64,000 nt of DNA, taken from NCBI RefSeq assembly GCF_040529045.1, contig NZ_CP131914.1, forward strand, positions 2,712,501-2,776,500. The letters are read 5' to 3'. This DNA comes from Xanthomonas indica (GTDB lineage: Bacteria > Pseudomonadota > Gammaproteobacteria > Xanthomonadales > Xanthomonadaceae). Both the position numbers and the translations under genes were made by a program. A model generated the notes under the pieces. It made no database searches. It had not been told where the DNA came from and worked only from the letters and a program-made list of their open reading frames with translations. This document shows positions 1-9,864 of this stretch, piece by piece (the stretch's first letter is position 1; each line of letters opens with the position of its first letter).

Positions 1-1164
1 AACATCTCGGCGATGAGCTTCGGCGCGCTGTCGGCCAACGCCATCCGCGCGCTCAACGCCGGCGCGCGCCAGGGCGGCTTCTACCACGACACCGGCGAGG
101 GCTCGATCTCGCCCTACCATCGCGAGTGCGGCGGCGACCTGGTGTGGGAGATCGGCTCGGGCTACTTCGGCTGCCGCGACGAGGACGGGCGCTTCGACCC
201 GCAGCGCTTCGTCGCCAACGCGACGCTGGAGCAGGTCAAGATGATCGAGATCAAGCTCTCGCAGGGCGCAAAGCCGGGCCATGGCGGGGTGCTGCCGGCG
301 GCCAAAGTCAGCGCCGAAATCGCCGCCACCCGCGGCGTCGCCATGGGCCGCGACTGCGTGTCGCCGTCGCGGCATTCGGCGTTCTCCACGCCGCTGGAAC
401 TGCTGCAGTTCGTGGCCCGGCTGCGCGAGCTGTCCGGCGGCAAGCCCACCGGCTTCAAGCTGGCGATCGGCCACCCCTGGGAGTGGTTCGCCATCGCCAA
501 GGCGATGCAGGAAAGCGGCCTGTACCCGGATTTCATCGTCGTCGATGGTGCCGAGGGCGGCACCGGCGCGGCGCCGGCGGAATTCATCGACCACGTCGGC
601 GTGCCGATGCACGAGGCCCTGCTGCTGGTGCACAACACCCTGGTCGGGCTGGACATCCGCGAGCGCATCAAGCTCGGTGCCGCCGGCAAGATCACCAGCG
701 CCTTCGACATCGCGCGCACCCTGGCGCTGGGCGCGGACTGGTGCAATGCCGGGCGCGGCTTCATGTTCGCGCTGGGCTGCATCCAGTCGCTGAGCTGCCA
801 CAGCGACCGCTGCCCTACCGGCATCGCCACCCAGGACCGGCGCCGCTGGCAGCATCTGGACCCCACCGACAAGGCCACCCGGGTCGCGCATTACCACGCC
901 AACACGCTCAAGGCGCTGCGCGAACTGCTCAGCGCCGCCGGGCTGACGCATCCCTCGCAACTGGGGCCGGAGCACATCTTGCGCCGCATCTCGCAGGTGG
1001 AGATCCGCTCGCTGGCCTCGCTGTACCGCTACCTGGAGCCGGGCGAACTGCTGCGCACGGTGCCCGACCATGCGGTCTTCCACGACTACTGGGGCGACGC
1101 GCGCAGCGATTCGTTCCAGCCGCCGGAGCGGATCCGGCGCCTGCGCGACAGCAAATCGGAATGA
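1..1164 (+). CDS. FMN-binding glutamate synthase-like protein (5' partial)
   Basis: The frame is open from base 1, so the N-terminus lies outside the window; 387 residues are visible. It matches the FMN-binding (alpha/beta barrel) part of glutamate synthase large subunits, with GALSANAI near the start, KPGHGG, and the barrel segment DGAEGGTGAAP. A C-x5-C-x4-C cluster (CIQSLSC...C, about residues 260, 266 and 271 counted from base 1) fits the 3Fe-4S ligands of glutamate synthase. Stand-alone proteins of this kind lack the glutaminase domain, and their substrate is generally unknown, so true glutamate synthase activity should not be assumed. The stop codon overlaps the next start (ATGA), so the GNAT downstream is probably translationally coupled. 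Confidence 0.85.
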   Translation, partial: NISAMSFGALSANAIRALNAGARQGGFYHDTGEGSISPYHRECGGDLVWEIGSGYFGCRDEDGRFDPQRFVANATLEQVKMIEIKLSQGAKPGHGGVLPAAKVSAEIAATRGVAMGRDCVSPSRHSAFSTPLELLQFVARLRELSGGKPTGFKLAIGHPWEWFAIAKAMQESGLYPDFIVVDGAEGGTGAAPAEFIDHVGVPMHEALLLVHNTLVGLDIRERIKLGAAGKITSAFDIARTLALGADWCNAGRGFMFALGCIQSLSCHSDRCPTGIATQDRRRWQHLDPTDKATRVAHYHANTLKALRELLSAAGLTHPSQLGPEHILRRISQVEIRSLASLYRYLEPGELLRTVPDHAVFHDYWGDARSDSFQPPERIRRLRDSKSE

Positions 1165-1652
1165 GCGGCGTGGCGCTGCCGACGCGGTTGCGGCCGGGTC
1201 TGTCCGAGGACATCCCCACGCTCTGGGCGTTGCGCACCCGCTGTGTCCGCGAGGTCTGCAGCAGCCATTATCCGCCGGAGGTGATCGCGCGCTGGTCGGC
1301 GGCACCGGCACCGGCCTCGTACCGTGGGCTGGTCGCCGCCGGCGGCGCGATCGTCGCCGAGGACGCCGACGGTCGCGTGCTCGGGTTCGGCGTGGTCGAC
1401 CTGGCCGGTGCCGAGATCGACGGCCTGTTCGTCGACCCGGCGCTGCGCGGCAGCGGCCTCGGCCGGCAACTGCTGCACGCGCTGGAGCAGCGCCTGGCCG
1501 CGTGCCCGCGCATCCAGGTGGCGGCGGCGCTCAATGCGGTGGCGTTCTACCGTGCGCAGGGCTATGCGGTGGTGCGCGAGGGCGGCTATCCGCACCCGAG
1601 CGGAATCGTCCTCGCTTGCGTGTTCATGGAGAAGACCGTCGCGACCGGGTGA
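1161..1652 (+). CDS. GNAT family N-acetyltransferase
   Basis: A 163-residue single-domain GNAT acyltransferase. The segment RGSGLGRQLL (about residues 95-105) is the acetyl-CoA pyrophosphate-binding motif (R/Q-x-x-G-x-G/A), preceded by the beta-strand IDGLFVDPALRG, and NAVAFYRAQGY is the usual C-terminal motif. The ATG at 1161 overlaps the stop of the upstream FMN protein by four bases, indicating an operon pair. GNATs of this type acetylate small amines or protein N-termini; the substrate cannot be read from the sequence. Confidence 0.85.
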   Translation: MSGVALPTRLRPGLSEDIPTLWALRTRCVREVCSSHYPPEVIARWSAAPAPASYRGLVAAGGAIVAEDADGRVLGFGVVDLAGAEIDGLFVDPALRGSGLGRQLLHALEQRLAACPRIQVAAALNAVAFYRAQGYAVVREGGYPHPSGIVLACVFMEKTVATG

Positions 1653-1834
1653 TCGATTGCAGCCAGTGCGGCGTCGGACCGGGAGGGCCTGGTACGCCTG
1701 ACGGTTCGCCGCCGGCAGCCATGGCGGCGTTCCAGCCGGCCATCGCGTGCTTTTTGCACTGCAGCATTTCGCGGCGTGCTCGCCATCATCACCGCCGCCC
1801 GTTATCGTGCCGCTATCTCCTCAGCGTGCAGCGC

Positions 1835-4021
1835 ATGAACCCACCCTCGGTCCCCGACGTCGCTTCCGTGCCGCTGCCCGCCGACGAAGCGGGCCGCCTG
1901 CACGCGCTGGCCGAACTGGGCATGCTCGACACCGCGCAGGAACCGGCCTTCGACGACCTGATCTGGCTGACCAGCCAGCTGTGCGAAGTGCCGATCGCGC
2001 TGATCTCGCTGATCGACGAACGCCGGCAATGGCTCAAGGCCAGCTGTGGCCTGCCCGGCGGCACCGCCGGCTATCCACGCGAGATCGCGTTCTGCACCTA
2101 TGCCTTGCTGTCGCCGCAGTTGCTGGAGGTGCCGGACACCACGCTGGACCCGCGCTTCGCCGGCAACCCGCTGGTGCTCGGTGCGCCGCACCTGCGCTTC
2201 TACGCCGGCATGCCATTGGTCGGCGACCAGGGCCACATCTACGGCACCCTGTGCGTGATCGACATCCGTCCGCGGCAGCTGGACGCGCGCCAGCGCGAGG
2301 GCCTGCGGCGGCTGGCCAGGCAGGTCACCGCGCAACTGGAAGCGCGCCGCGACGCGCGCATCGCCCACGACCAGGCCAAGACCCTGGGCCTGCTGTTGGA
2401 AACCATGCCCGACGGCGTCGTGTCGTGCATGGCCGACGGCACCCTGGGCGAGTTCAACCAGGTGGCACGGCAGTGGCATGGCGCCGATCCGCGCGCCTTA
2501 CCGCCCGAGCAGTGGCCGCAGTACTTCGACCTGTTCGACGCCAGCGGCAAGCGTCTGCTGACCAGCGAGGAGGTGCCGCTGGTCCGTGCCTGGCGCGGCG
2601 AATCGGTGCGCGATGTGGAGATCATGATCGCCGCCAAGGGGCAAGCGCCGCGCAGCGTGCTGTGCAATGCGGAACGGCTGGAAGGCGGCGATGGGCGCAG
2701 CCTGGGCGCGGTCTGCGTGATGCGCGACGTCAGCGCCGAACGCGCGGCGTCGCACGCGGCGCTGCTGGCCGGGCAGCGCTTCTCCGGCGCGTTCTCGGTG
2801 GCCGCGCACGGCATGGCGCTGGTGTCGCTGGAAGGGCGCTGGCTGGACGTCAACGACGCCTTGTGCGCCATGCTCGGCTACAGCCGCGCGGAGCTGCTGG
2901 AGCTGCGCTTCCAGGATCTGACCCATCCTGAGGACCTCGCCGAAGACATGGAACAGGTGGCCGCGTTGATCGACGGCCGCCGCAACGACTACCACAGCGA
3001 AAAGCGCTATCACCACCGCGACGGCCATACCGTGCGTGCGCGCCTGGCGGTGTCGCTGGTGCGCGACGAACAGCAGCGTCCGCTGCACTTCGTCACCCAT
3101 ATCCAGGACATCACCGAGCAGCACCAGGCCGAGCACCGCCTGCGCGCCAGCGAGGCGCAACTGCGCACCATCGCCGACAACGCGCCGGCGCTGATCGCCT
3201 ACCTCGACCACGACCTGCGCTACCAGTTCGTCAACCGGCCGTATGCGGCGTGGTTCGGGCTGGCGCCGGAGCGCATCATCGGCCGCCGCCTGCACGAGGT
3301 GCTGGATCCGCAGCAGCAGGCCTTGCTGCAAGCGCATCTGCCGGCAGCGCTGCAGGGCGTCCCGGCGCAGTTCGACGCCGAACTGTGCGATGCCACCGAC
3401 GCCCTGCGGATCATGCATTTCAGCCTGATCCCGGACGTGGCGTTGGCACCGCAGCGGGTCGGCCTGCACCTGATGATCAGCGACATCACCGGGCAGACCC
3501 GGCTGGCACGGTTGCTGGAAGAGCGTGCACTGCGCGACGAGCTGACCGGGCTGCCGAACCGGATGGCCTGGAACCAGACGCTGCGGCGGCGCATGAACGA
3601 GCGCCGCAGCCAGGGCCAGGTGGCGGTGATGTTCCTGGATCTGAACGACTTCAAGAGCGTCAACGACCGTTTCGGCCATCACGTCGGCGATGCGCTGCTG
3701 GTGCACTTCGCGCGGCTGCTGCAGCGCTGCCTGCGCGGGCAGGACAGCATCGCCCGGCTGGGCGGCGACGAGTTCGTGGTCCTGCTGGAAGGGCTGGCCG
3801 ACGCCCGGCACGAAGTGCTGGCCGCCGCCGCGCGGATCATGGACGCGTGTGCGGAAGGCTGCGTGGTCAGCGGCCGGCATCTGCCGCTGCAACCGAGCAT
3901 CGGCATCGCCGTGCAGACGGGACCGGGCTTCGACCCGGTGCTGCTCACCCAGCGCGCCGACGAGGCCATGTACGTGGCCAAGCGCGACCCGCAGGCGCGG
4001 GTGCAGATCGCGGTGCTCTGA
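1835..4021 (+). CDS. GAF-PAS-PAS-PAS diguanylate cyclase
   Basis: A 728-residue signalling protein. An N-terminal GAF domain (about 35-175) is followed by three PAS-like sensor modules (about 185-300, 310-430 and 440-550) and a C-terminal GGDEF domain (about 555-725). The catalytic motif is the intact GGDEF (643-647), so it should make cyclic di-GMP from two GTP. An RGQD sequence at 634-637, five residues before GGDEF, is an intact RxxD inhibitory site, so product feedback is expected. There is no EAL or HD-GYP domain and no clear membrane segment, which points to a cytoplasmic sensor. The start at MNPPSVPD places GAF at the usual distance from the N-terminus; the frame is open further upstream but without family similarity. 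Confidence 0.9.
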   Translation: MNPPSVPDVASVPLPADEAGRLHALAELGMLDTAQEPAFDDLIWLTSQLCEVPIALISLIDERRQWLKASCGLPGGTAGYPREIAFCTYALLSPQLLEVPDTTLDPRFAGNPLVLGAPHLRFYAGMPLVGDQGHIYGTLCVIDIRPRQLDARQREGLRRLARQVTAQLEARRDARIAHDQAKTLGLLLETMPDGVVSCMADGTLGEFNQVARQWHGADPRALPPEQWPQYFDLFDASGKRLLTSEEVPLVRAWRGESVRDVEIMIAAKGQAPRSVLCNAERLEGGDGRSLGAVCVMRDVSAERAASHAALLAGQRFSGAFSVAAHGMALVSLEGRWLDVNDALCAMLGYSRAELLELRFQDLTHPEDLAEDMEQVAALIDGRRNDYHSEKRYHHRDGHTVRARLAVSLVRDEQQRPLHFVTHIQDITEQHQAEHRLRASEAQLRTIADNAPALIAYLDHDLRYQFVNRPYAAWFGLAPERIIGRRLHEVLDPQQQALLQAHLPAALQGVPAQFDAELCDATDALRIMHFSLIPDVALAPQRVGLHLMISDITGQTRLARLLEERALRDELTGLPNRMAWNQTLRRRMNERRSQGQVAVMFLDLNDFKSVNDRFGHHVGDALLVHFARLLQRCLRGQDSIARLGGDEFVVLLEGLADARHEVLAAAARIMDACAEGCVVSGRHLPLQPSIGIAVQTGPGFDPVLLTQRADEAMYVAKRDPQARVQIAVL

Positions 4022-4048
4022 GCACCACGCGCCGCGGCGCAGCGGCGG

Positions 4049-5311
4049 TCAGTGCGCGGCTTGGCGCTGCAGCCAGGCCACCGCGCCGCGCCCGGCACGC
4101 ACGCCGCTGGCGAAGCACGCCGTGAGCAGGTAGCCGCCGGTCGGGGCTTCCCAATCGAGCATTTCGCCGGCGCAGAAAGTGCCCGGCAGCGCCCGCAGCA
4201 TCAGTTGCGCATCCAGCGCCTCCAGGCGCACGCCGCCGGCGCTGCTGATCGCCTCGGCCAGCGGGCGTGGACGCTGCAGGGTCAGCGGCAGGCGCTTGAG
4301 CGCGGCCGCGGCCAGCGCCGGATCCTGGCCGGCCTGCTTGCCGAGGATCTCGAACAGCAGCGCCGCCTTGACCCCGTCGATGCCTGCCTGGCGGCGCAGG
4401 TGCTCGCCGAAGCTGCGGCCGCCGCGCGGCTTGCCCAGCTCGGCCTGCAGCCGCGGCAGGTCGCGGCCGGGTACCAGGTCCAGCCACAGCGTGGCCGGGC
4501 CGTGCGCGGCGATGGCCTCGCGCAGGTCCGCGGCCAGCGCATAGATCAGGCTGCCTTCGATGCCGTGCTCGCCGACCACGCATTCGCCCTGCAGCGACTG
4601 CGCCTGGCCCTGCGCATCGTGCCAGTGTGCGACCACCGGCTTCAGCGGCGCGCCGGCATGGCGTTCGCGGAAATGCGCGCTCCAGTCCACGTCGAAGCCG
4701 CAGTTGGCCGGCTGCAGCGGCGCCACCGCCACGCCGCGCGCGCGCAGGGTGTCCTGCCAGGCGCCGTCGGAGCCGAGCTGCGGCCAGCTGCCGCCGCCCA
4801 GCGCGAGCACGCAGGCATCGGCTTGCACCCGCTGCTCGCCGTCGGCACCGGCAAAGCGCAGCGTGCCGTCCGCGTCCCAACCCAGCCAGCGCTGCTGCAC
4901 GTGGAAACGCACGCCGGCGTCCTTCAACCGCCGCACCCAGCCACGCAGCAGCGGCGCCGCCTTGCGGTCCAGCGGGAACACCCGTCCGGAGCTGCCGACG
5001 TAGGTCTCCACGCCCTGCGCCTGCGCCCAGGCGCGCAGCGCATCGGCATCGAAGTCGGCCAGCCAGTCGCCGACCGCCGTGGCGCGCTCGCGATAGCGCG
5101 CCACGAAACGGGCGAACGGATCGGAGTGGGTCAGGTTGAGGCCGCCCTTGCCGGCGATCAGGAACTTGCGTCCGACCGAGCCCTTGGCCTCGTAGACATC
5201 GACCTCGGCGCCGGCGGCGCGCGCGGTCTCGGCGGCGATCAGCCCGGCCGGGCCGCCGCCGACGATGGCGAGTCCGCCGCGCACCGGCGCGGCGTGTTTG
5301 GCAGCGGACAT
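4049..5311 (-). CDS. NAD(P)/FAD-dependent oxidoreductase of the HI0933/BaiN-like flavoprotein family
   Basis: A 420-residue flavoprotein with an N-terminal FAD-binding GxGxxG motif (VGGGPAGLIAAE, about residues 17-28), the family signature GRKFLIAGKGGLNLT, the central ALGGGSWPQLG, and the C-terminal GEMLDWEAPTGGYLL. This is the HI0933/YhiN/BaiN-like flavoprotein group; the physiological reaction is not established for most members. The ATG at 5311 is preferred, which leaves 13 nt after the FKBP stop. An in-frame start at 5341 would overlap the FKBP gene by 17 nt. Probably co-transcribed with the FKBP gene upstream on the same strand; it is convergent with the cyclase gene. Confidence 0.85.
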   Translation of the reverse strand: MSAAKHAAPVRGGLAIVGGGPAGLIAAETARAAGAEVDVYEAKGSVGRKFLIAGKGGLNLTHSDPFARFVARYRERATAVGDWLADFDADALRAWAQAQGVETYVGSSGRVFPLDRKAAPLLRGWVRRLKDAGVRFHVQQRWLGWDADGTLRFAGADGEQRVQADACVLALGGGSWPQLGSDGAWQDTLRARGVAVAPLQPANCGFDVDWSAHFRERHAGAPLKPVVAHWHDAQGQAQSLQGECVVGEHGIEGSLIYALAADLREAIAAHGPATLWLDLVPGRDLPRLQAELGKPRGGRSFGEHLRRQAGIDGVKAALLFEILGKQAGQDPALAAAALKRLPLTLQRPRPLAEAISSAGGVRLEALDAQLMLRALPGTFCAGEMLDWEAPTGGYLLTACFASGVRAGRGAVAWLQRQAAH

Positions 5312-5324
5312 GTGCGGGCGCGGC

Positions 5325-5768
5325 TCAACGCGGCTGGACATCGAGCAGCTCGACCTCGAACACCAGCGAGGCGCCCGGCGGGATCACCCCGCCGGCGCCG
5401 CTGGCGCCGTAGCCGTAATCCGACGGCAGCATCAGCAGGCGCTTGCCGCCCACGCGCATGCCGGCCACGCCGTCGTCCCAGCCGCGGATCACCTGGCCGG
5501 CGCCGAGCACGAAGCTGAAGGGCTGGCCGTGGTCGGCGGAGGCATCGAATTTCTCGCCGCGCTTGTCCTTGGCGTGCTCGTCGTACAGCCAACCGGTGTA
5601 GTGCACGGTGACGCGGCTGCCGGGCCGGGCCTCGGCGCCGTCGCCGACGCGCTCGTCGGTGGCCTGGAACGCGGCGATGCTGCCGCCGGGCGGCGGACCC
5701 GGCGGCGTGCAGCCGCTCAGCAGCCACGCCGGCAACGACAGGCTCAACAGCAGCAGGATTCGGCGCAT
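5325..5768 (-). CDS. FKBP-type peptidyl-prolyl isomerase lipoprotein
   Basis: A 147-residue secreted lipoprotein. The start MRRILLLL gives a lipoprotein signal peptide with lipobox LLSGC (Cys about 20). The mature part is one FKBP domain: VTVHYTGWLYD, FDASADHG, FVLGAGQVIRGWDDGVAGM, GYGASGAGGVIPPGASLVFEVELLDV. These are the usual FK506-pocket residues, so prolyl isomerase activity in the periplasm or at the membrane is likely. The frame is open upstream, but only this start yields a signal peptide. It lies 13 nt upstream of the flavoprotein gene on the same strand and is divergent from the DUF6164 gene. Confidence 0.9.
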   Translation of the reverse strand: MRRILLLLSLSLPAWLLSGCTPPGPPPGGSIAAFQATDERVGDGAEARPGSRVTVHYTGWLYDEHAKDKRGEKFDASADHGQPFSFVLGAGQVIRGWDDGVAGMRVGGKRLLMLPSDYGYGASGAGGVIPPGASLVFEVELLDVQPR

Positions 5769-5834
5769 GCGGGACGTCCACGGCGGGCAGGGCGTGCAAG
5801 GGTAGCGCATCGCCGCAGCGGCTATCATCGGCGC

Positions 5835-6200
5835 ATGGCCAAACTGCTGCTCAATCTGCGCCACGTGCCCGACGACGAACGCGCCGAGGTCTGCGCGCTG
5901 CTCGACGCCGCCGGCATCGGCTACTACGAAACCCGCGCCGGCACCTTCGGCATCTCCGCCGGCGGCATCTGGCTGCGCGAGGACGCCGAGCAGGCGCGAG
6001 CCAAGGCGCTGCTGGCCGAGTACCAGGCCGAACGTGGCCAACGCGCCCGTGCCGAGCGCGCCGCGGCGCTGCGCGACGGCAGCGCCGAGACCTTCGCCAG
6101 CCTGCTGCGGCAGCGCCCGCTGTTCGTGCTGGCGACCTTGCTGGGCATGCTGCTGGTGGCCTCGCTGGTGTTGCTGCCGTTCCTGCTGCTGCGCGGCTAG
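5835..6200 (+). CDS. DUF6164-like small membrane protein
   Basis: A 121-residue protein. The N-terminal about 60 residues (AKLLLNLRHVPDDERAEVCALLD..IGYYET) look like the signal-transducing-protein-like fold seen in DUF2007/DUF6164 proteins. A C-terminal hydrophobic segment (LFVLATLLGMLLVASLVLLPFLLL) forms a single membrane anchor. Function unknown. There is no Shine-Dalgarno sequence, and a TATCAT hexamer ends 6 nt before the ATG, so the message may be leaderless. Confidence 0.75.
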   Translation: MAKLLLNLRHVPDDERAEVCALLDAAGIGYYETRAGTFGISAGGIWLREDAEQARAKALLAEYQAERGQRARAERAAALRDGSAETFASLLRQRPLFVLATLLGMLLVASLVLLPFLLLRG

Positions 6201-6303
6201 CGGCGGCGCTGGCGCTGCGGGCCCTGCCTGGGCGCGCTTCGCCGGCGCGTGGGCCGCAGCGTGTCCTGCAGCGGTCGCGCGTCGCAGGCTCTAAAATGCG
6301 CCG

Positions 6304-7059
6304 ATGATCGCCAATACCGCCGCCTACCACTTCGTCGCCATCGCCGACCCCGACGCGCTCGCCGCGCAGCTGCACGCCTGGGCGCAGGACGGCGATCTGC
6401 GCGGCACCATCCTGGTGGCGGACGAGGGCATCAACCTGTTCCTGGCCGGCGCGCCGGCGGCGATCGACGGCTTCTACGCGCAGTTGCGCGGCGATCCGCG
6501 CTTCGCCGATCTGCGCATCAAGACCAGCGCCAGCGCACGGCAGCCGTTCGCGCGGCTGAAGGTCAAGGTCAAGCCGGAGATCATCAGCTTCCGCCGCGAC
6601 GCCGCCTCACCGCTGGAGGCGGCGCGCGCGCCGGCGGTGGCGCCGGCCACGCTGCAGCGCTGGCTGCGCCAGGGTCACGACGACGCCGGCCGGCGCGTGG
6701 TGTTGCTGGACACGCGCAATGCGCAGGAAGTGGTCCACGGCACCTTCGCCGGCGCACTGACCCTGCCGATCGTCAAGTTCACCGACCTGCCGGAGGCGCT
6801 GGCCCCGCATCGCGCGGCGCTGGCCGACGCCACCGTGGTCAGCTTCTGCACCGGCGGCATCCGCTGCGAAAAGGCAGCGCTGTGGATGCGCGCCGATGGC
6901 ATGGACAACGTGCTGCAACTGGACGGCGGCATCCTCGGCTACTTCGAGGAGGTGGGCGGCGACGGCTACGAAGGCCGCTGCTTCGTCTTCGACGAGCGCG
7001 TGGCGCTGGATCCGCAATTGCGGCCGCTGGTGGATGTGGTGGCGTCGGTCAGCGATTGA
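6304..7059 (+). CDS. trhO: Rhodanese-family tRNA uridine(34) hydroxylase TrhO
   Basis: 251 residues, near the usual length of the YceA/TrhO family. An N-terminal acylphosphatase-like domain (about 1-95; GTILVADEGINLFLAG) is followed by a rhodanese domain (about 115-220) with the active-site loop FCTGGIRCEK containing the catalytic Cys. TrhO uses oxygen to hydroxylate U34 of certain tRNAs as the first step to 5-methoxyuridine or cmo5U. Start at ATG 6304: no Shine-Dalgarno sequence is present, and a TAAAAT hexamer lies 6 nt upstream, compatible with a leaderless message. Convergent with the SDR gene. Confidence 0.92.
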   Translation: MIANTAAYHFVAIADPDALAAQLHAWAQDGDLRGTILVADEGINLFLAGAPAAIDGFYAQLRGDPRFADLRIKTSASARQPFARLKVKVKPEIISFRRDAASPLEAARAPAVAPATLQRWLRQGHDDAGRRVVLLDTRNAQEVVHGTFAGALTLPIVKFTDLPEALAPHRAALADATVVSFCTGGIRCEKAALWMRADGMDNVLQLDGGILGYFEEVGGDGYEGRCFVFDERVALDPQLRPLVDVVASVSD

Positions 7060-7070
7060 TTGCCGCGGCG

Positions 7071-7190
7071 GGGATTCGGGAGTCGGGATTGGGGATTGGC
7101 AAAGGCGGTTTGCTGCCAGATGGTGCACTCGGCCCGTCAGGTGAGGCACCAGCCGCTCCAACGAATCTCCATTCCCGATTCCCCAATCCC
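7071..7190. repeat. GGGATTGGGG-type element pair between convergent genes
   Basis: The + strand at 7071-7099 has G-tracts (GGG, GGG, GGG, GGGG) spaced by 3-5 nt. At 7165-7190 the C-rich equivalent runs in the opposite orientation (CCC, CCCC, CCC tracts). Together they fill the gap between the ends of trhO and the SDR gene. The same kind of element recurs at 13956-14181. Confidence 0.7.
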
Positions 7191-7197
7191 AGCGCCG

Positions 7198-8004
7198 TCA
7201 GGCGTACTGCATCTTGCGCGTCATGCCGCCGTCGACCACGAACTCCTGGCCGGTGATGAAGCCGGCCTGCGCCGAGAGCAGGTAGACCGCCAATGCGCCG
7301 ATGTCTTGCGGCGTGCCGACCCGCCCGGCCGGGTGCTGCGCATGGTCCTGCCGCGACAGCTTTGGCGTCCGCCGCGCGTTCGGCATGCGCCAGGCGTCGG
7401 TGGCGATCCAGCCGGGGCTGATGCAATTGACCCGCACCGCCGGGCCGGCGCTGATCGCCAGCGCATGGGTGAAGGCCACCAGCCCGCCCTTGGACGCGGC
7501 ATAGGCCTCGGTGTCCGGTTCGGACTGCTGCGCGCGGGTGGAGGCGATGTTGACGATGGCGCCGCCGTCGCGGCTGTCGCGCAGCGCCGGCAGGGCGTGC
7601 TTGCTGCACAGGAATGCGCCGCCCAGGCTTGCCCCGAGGCGTCGGTTCCATTCGCGCAGCGACAGCCGCTCCAGCGGTCCGGTATGCGGATCGGCGATGC
7701 CGGCGTTGTTGACCAGGCCGTCGATGTGGCCGAAGCGGGCCAAGGCCACATCGACGAAGCGGCGCACGCTGGCCTCTGCGGCCACGTCGACGCGGCGGAA
7801 TAGCAGGCGCTCGCCGGCGTCCAGTTCGGCCACGCAGGCACGCCCGGCATCGGCGTCGAGGTCGCAGAAGGCGACCCGACCGCCGGCGCCCAGCACCGCC
7901 TGCACCACACCGCGGCCGATGCCTTGCGCGCCGCCGGTGACCAGCACCACACGGTCGCGCAGGGGCAGGACGGGAACGGGGGCGGGCGGCGGAATCAGCG
8001 ACAT
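7198..8004 (-). CDS. SDR family oxidoreductase
   Basis: A 268-residue classical short-chain dehydrogenase. The cofactor motif TGGAQGIG (TGxxxGIG) is near residue 25, followed by NNAG, the catalytic Ser region NIASTRAQ and the catalytic YAASK, ending in GQEFVVDGGMTRKM. It is a Rossmann-fold NAD(P)(H) oxidoreductase; the FCDLD stretch after the second strand suggests NAD preference (inference). The start MSLIPPPAP is the first Met that fits; the frame further upstream runs into repeat sequence. The substrate is unknown, and no pathway genes flank it. Confidence 0.88.
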   Translation of the reverse strand: MSLIPPPAPVPVLPLRDRVVLVTGGAQGIGRGVVQAVLGAGGRVAFCDLDADAGRACVAELDAGERLLFRRVDVAAEASVRRFVDVALARFGHIDGLVNNAGIADPHTGPLERLSLREWNRRLGASLGGAFLCSKHALPALRDSRDGGAIVNIASTRAQQSEPDTEAYAASKGGLVAFTHALAISAGPAVRVNCISPGWIATDAWRMPNARRTPKLSRQDHAQHPAGRVGTPQDIGALAVYLLSAQAGFITGQEFVVDGGMTRKMQYA

Positions 8005-8088
8005 GGGGATGACCAGGCGAGAGCGGGGCGCCAGCGTAGCCGGCGTGCCGTGCAACCCACGTGGTAGCGCGGTGGTGCAGGCAGTGCA

Positions 8089-8291
8089 AAGCCCCTCTCC
8101 CCTCGGGAGAGGGGTTGGGGTGAGGGTACGGCGCGCGAAGCGCTCGCGGTGATCCGGTGCTGCGAGCTGCGCACGTACCCTCATCCGCCCCTGCGGGGCA
8201 CCTTCCCCCAAAAAGGGGGCCATGGTCCCGAGGGGGGAAGGAACAGCTAAAGCCCCTCTCCCCCCAGGGAGAGGGGTTGGGGTGAGGGTAC
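8089..8291. repeat. Three hairpin-type intergenic repeats (CCCTCTCCC family)
   Basis: Two copies of a GCCCCTCTCC...GGAGAGGGG hairpin followed by TTGGGGTGAGGGTAC (8089-8128 and 8251-8290) flank an inverted relative (about 8175-8246) that begins GTACCCTCATCCGCCCCTGC. All lie between the divergent SDR and luciferase-like genes. The family recurs at 20958-21151. Confidence 0.7.
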
Positions 8292-8425
8292 GACCGCCAG
8301 CCAAGCTTCCTGCCCAGCCATCCACACCCCACACCCAGCGCAAATCAGCGTTCCGGTCGCAGCCGCTGCAATCGGCGACCGGCGCCCCCAAGTCGACCGC
8401 ATCGCCTGCAGGAACCCGCCTCACC

Positions 8426-9424
<999 letters not shown>

Positions 9425-9623
9425 TGCACAGCTCTGCGCGCGTGTCTACGAGCGCAGACGCACTCGAGCGAGTAACGCCGCATCTGCGTTGATGCGCATC
9501 ACAGCATGTGCTGCTTTCACGATGCCTTGATTTTCCCCGGTATGTGATCGTGTCGCGCCGCGCATCAGCGTGGCGTTCGGCCCCAGGAGATGGCCGTACA
9601 ACGACGCAAACAGGGGATCGGCA

Positions 9624-9812
9624 ATGAAGGCACAACATCCGATGGCGCCGGCGCACGAATGTGGACTGGAAGCGGCCTTGCAACAGATGAGCAAGTATTT
9701 CGAGCGCGCGCGCAGCCAGGCGAGCGAACGCGCAGCGCAGAGCGCACCGCCGCGCCCGTCGTACAGGCGTAACGTTTTCGCCGGCGATGTGGAACTGTCT
9801 CTGGTGAAGTGA
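9624..9812 (+). CDS. Small hypothetical protein (62 aa)
   Basis: A 62-residue ORF, MKAQHPMAPAHECGLEAAL..., preceded by a purine-rich AGGGG 8 nt before the ATG. It is hydrophilic and probably helical, with basic patches (RARSQASERAAQ, PSYRRNVF), and has no membrane segment or known motif. It lies between the luciferase-like gene and exoD in about 440 nt with no other candidate. Codon use is ordinary for the genome. Real-gene status rests on the ribosome-binding site alone. Confidence 0.45.
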   Translation: MKAQHPMAPAHECGLEAALQQMSKYFERARSQASERAAQSAPPRPSYRRNVFAGDVELSLVK

Positions 9813-9864
9813 GCCAGGCCAGCGGCGCAGCCGCCAGCGGCGCAGCGCCGCTGCGGCCGCGGGA

